Of a DNA stretch of 64,000 nucleotides, positions 63,171 through 64,000 are shown one piece after another. The number at the start of each line of letters is the position of its first letter. The first letter of the stretch is position 1. Under the pieces are notes generated by a model that saw only the letters and a list, made by a program, of their open reading frames with translations, had not been told where the DNA came from and did no database searches. The position numbers were made by a program, and so were the translations under genes. The DNA is from an uncultured Microbulbifer sp. Lineage in GTDB: Bacteria > Pseudomonadota > Gammaproteobacteria > Pseudomonadales > Cellvibrionaceae. The stretch is taken from assembly GCF_947504145.1 (NCBI RefSeq), contig NZ_CANNGQ010000004.1:310001-374000 (forward strand), in the 5' to 3' direction.

Positions 63171-63785
63171 CTACCTAAACTGATTCCGAAGTTTCATCAG
63201 TAACGGAAACCGTCTTAATCTCGATTTAACCCATATAGGTAGCGGGAAGGCCTTGTTGGCAGCAGGGTAAGCATGGCTACCGCCTTTTATACCCAGGAAA
63301 TCTTCCAGCAGGGTCATTTTGGAATCGGACCCAATTGGGAGCACAAGTAAGTCACTATCTCGGTCGCGAAAGTAGTCAAGGACGTCATCTACGTGATTAG
63401 AGTACGCCGATCGGAAACGCTCTCTATTAAAAACCGAACTACCGTAAAGCGCCTTATGCAATTGCTTCTCAGCCTCAGAACTGGTTAGAACATCATTAAA
63501 ATGATTCTCACACGACTTCAGCCAGCCATTGACATCTCTTGTTGTGAGGATAAATTTCGACCCCGGGTAACGCCTGTCCAGTTGTTTGTAGTAGTAGGCA
63601 ATTTCAATATCGGTAGCGGAATCGACATCATCGAGCTGTGAATAGTCAAAGGTTAGTCCTTTTGGGTCACGGAAGGATAACCACTGAGAGGGATTGTGTA
63701 TTGAATTTTTATACCCGAGTATCTTCAGCGCTTTTGTTAAGCTGCTTGTTCCTGTCTTGGACAAGCCAATTCCAAAAATCTTCAT
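63171..63785 (-). CDS. Sulfotransferase-like P-loop protein
   Basis: A 204-residue protein of the sulfotransferase superfamily (Sulfotransfer_4-like). Its N-terminal loop GIGLSKTGTSSLTKAL (about 5-20) is the PAPS/P-loop equivalent, and KFILTTRDVNGWLKSC (about 77-92) corresponds to the 3'-phosphate site. ATG 63785 is taken; an in-frame ATG at 63791 exists. Related proteins include sulfotransferases of unknown acceptor. AT-rich. The remaining 215 bases to the window end contain no recognisable gene. Confidence 0.8.
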   Translation of the reverse strand: MKIFGIGLSKTGTSSLTKALKILGYKNSIHNPSQWLSFRDPKGLTFDYSQLDDVDSATDIEIAYYYKQLDRRYPGSKFILTTRDVNGWLKSCENHFNDVLTSSEAEKQLHKALYGSSVFNRERFRSAYSNHVDDVLDYFRDRDSDLLVLPIGSDSKMTLLEDFLGIKGGSHAYPAANKAFPLPIWVKSRLRRFPLLMKLRNQFR

Positions 63786-64000
63786 AATCATCCTGATTTA
63801 GTATCGGAGTTTACAGGCTATCCGGCGAGGCCACGCACAACTGTTACTAAAGCAAAGTCATTCCGCATTGATTTTCACCAAAACATCCTTTGAAAATTGG
63901 CATCACATATAGGATTAGATGCCTTTGAGAATAAAAAATATTTACTGGCAGTGATGGCTTCCAGGAAAGCTATCGCACTTGGTACAATGAGCATATCGTA

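Overview
The window reads as chromosome of a marine gammaproteobacterium, most likely Cellvibrionales close to Microbulbifer. This is inferred from the mix of gammaproteobacterial core genes (dapF-DUF484-xerC, ubiK, comM/yifB, rep, mtgA) with TonB-dependent receptors, secreted peptidases and a Pseudomonas-like sutA/glnK/amtB/ubiK/comM neighbourhood. No search was run, so the genus is a guess. The first ~53 kb is GC-rich; from about 54 kb the sequence becomes visibly AT-richer, most clearly between 58 and 64 kb, which suggests acquired DNA.

Region by region. 0-8.5 kb: lysine/peptidoglycan precursor and chromosome-resolution genes, a SutA-like RNA-polymerase-binding protein, and a nitrogen block (putative porin, glnK, amtB, glnK) behind a sigma-54 type promoter and an NtrC-like site, then ubiK and comM. 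8.5-17.3 kb: acetyltransferase, YaiI, DUF3565, a polytopic transporter, an XRE/MmyB regulator, Rep helicase, cytochrome c5, a MetA/SphA-type outer-membrane protein, tRNA-Arg(CCG) and mtgA. 17.5-24.4 kb: a TonB-dependent receptor convergent with a PhoD phosphatase, both preceded by Pho-box-like repeats, then a quinone-oxidoreductase-like protein and a von Willebrand A lipoprotein. 24.6-29.5 kb: a tight three-gene operon (FAN1-type nuclease, iron-sulfur helicase with a nuclease domain, metallopeptidase-like CLCA_X protein) with a near-perfect LexA box over its promoter. 29.7-41.5 kb: peptide scavenging genes (M19 dipeptidase, TonB receptor, DUF885 peptidase), a beta-lactamase-like hydrolase divergent from a ToxR/CadC-type regulator, an SDR and a nitrilase-family amidase. 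41.6-44.4 kb: tyrosine catabolism (hppD, VOC protein, FAH-family hydrolase). 44.7-47.6 kb: flotillin operon. 47.9-54.2 kb: exopolysaccharide priming/export/regulation operon. 54.8-63.8 kb: a compact specialised-metabolism-like locus (half-size HPPD-like protein, A-T-TE NRPS-like enzyme, acyltransferase/SGNH protein) and two sulfotransferase-fold proteins flanking a ferredoxin-NADP reductase.

The most interesting candidate system is the A-T-TE enzyme at 55.6 kb. Its adenylation domain has Ser where amino-acid-activating domains have the conserved Asp that holds the amino group, and it has no condensation domain. That is the layout of aryl-pyruvate-dimerising synthetases (atromentin, terrequinone and ralfuranone type), and its neighbour resembles the catalytic half of 4-hydroxyphenylpyruvate dioxygenase. 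A tyrosine-derived aryl-pyruvate product is therefore a reasonable hypothesis. The second candidate is the LexA-controlled FAN1/helicase/CLCA_X operon.
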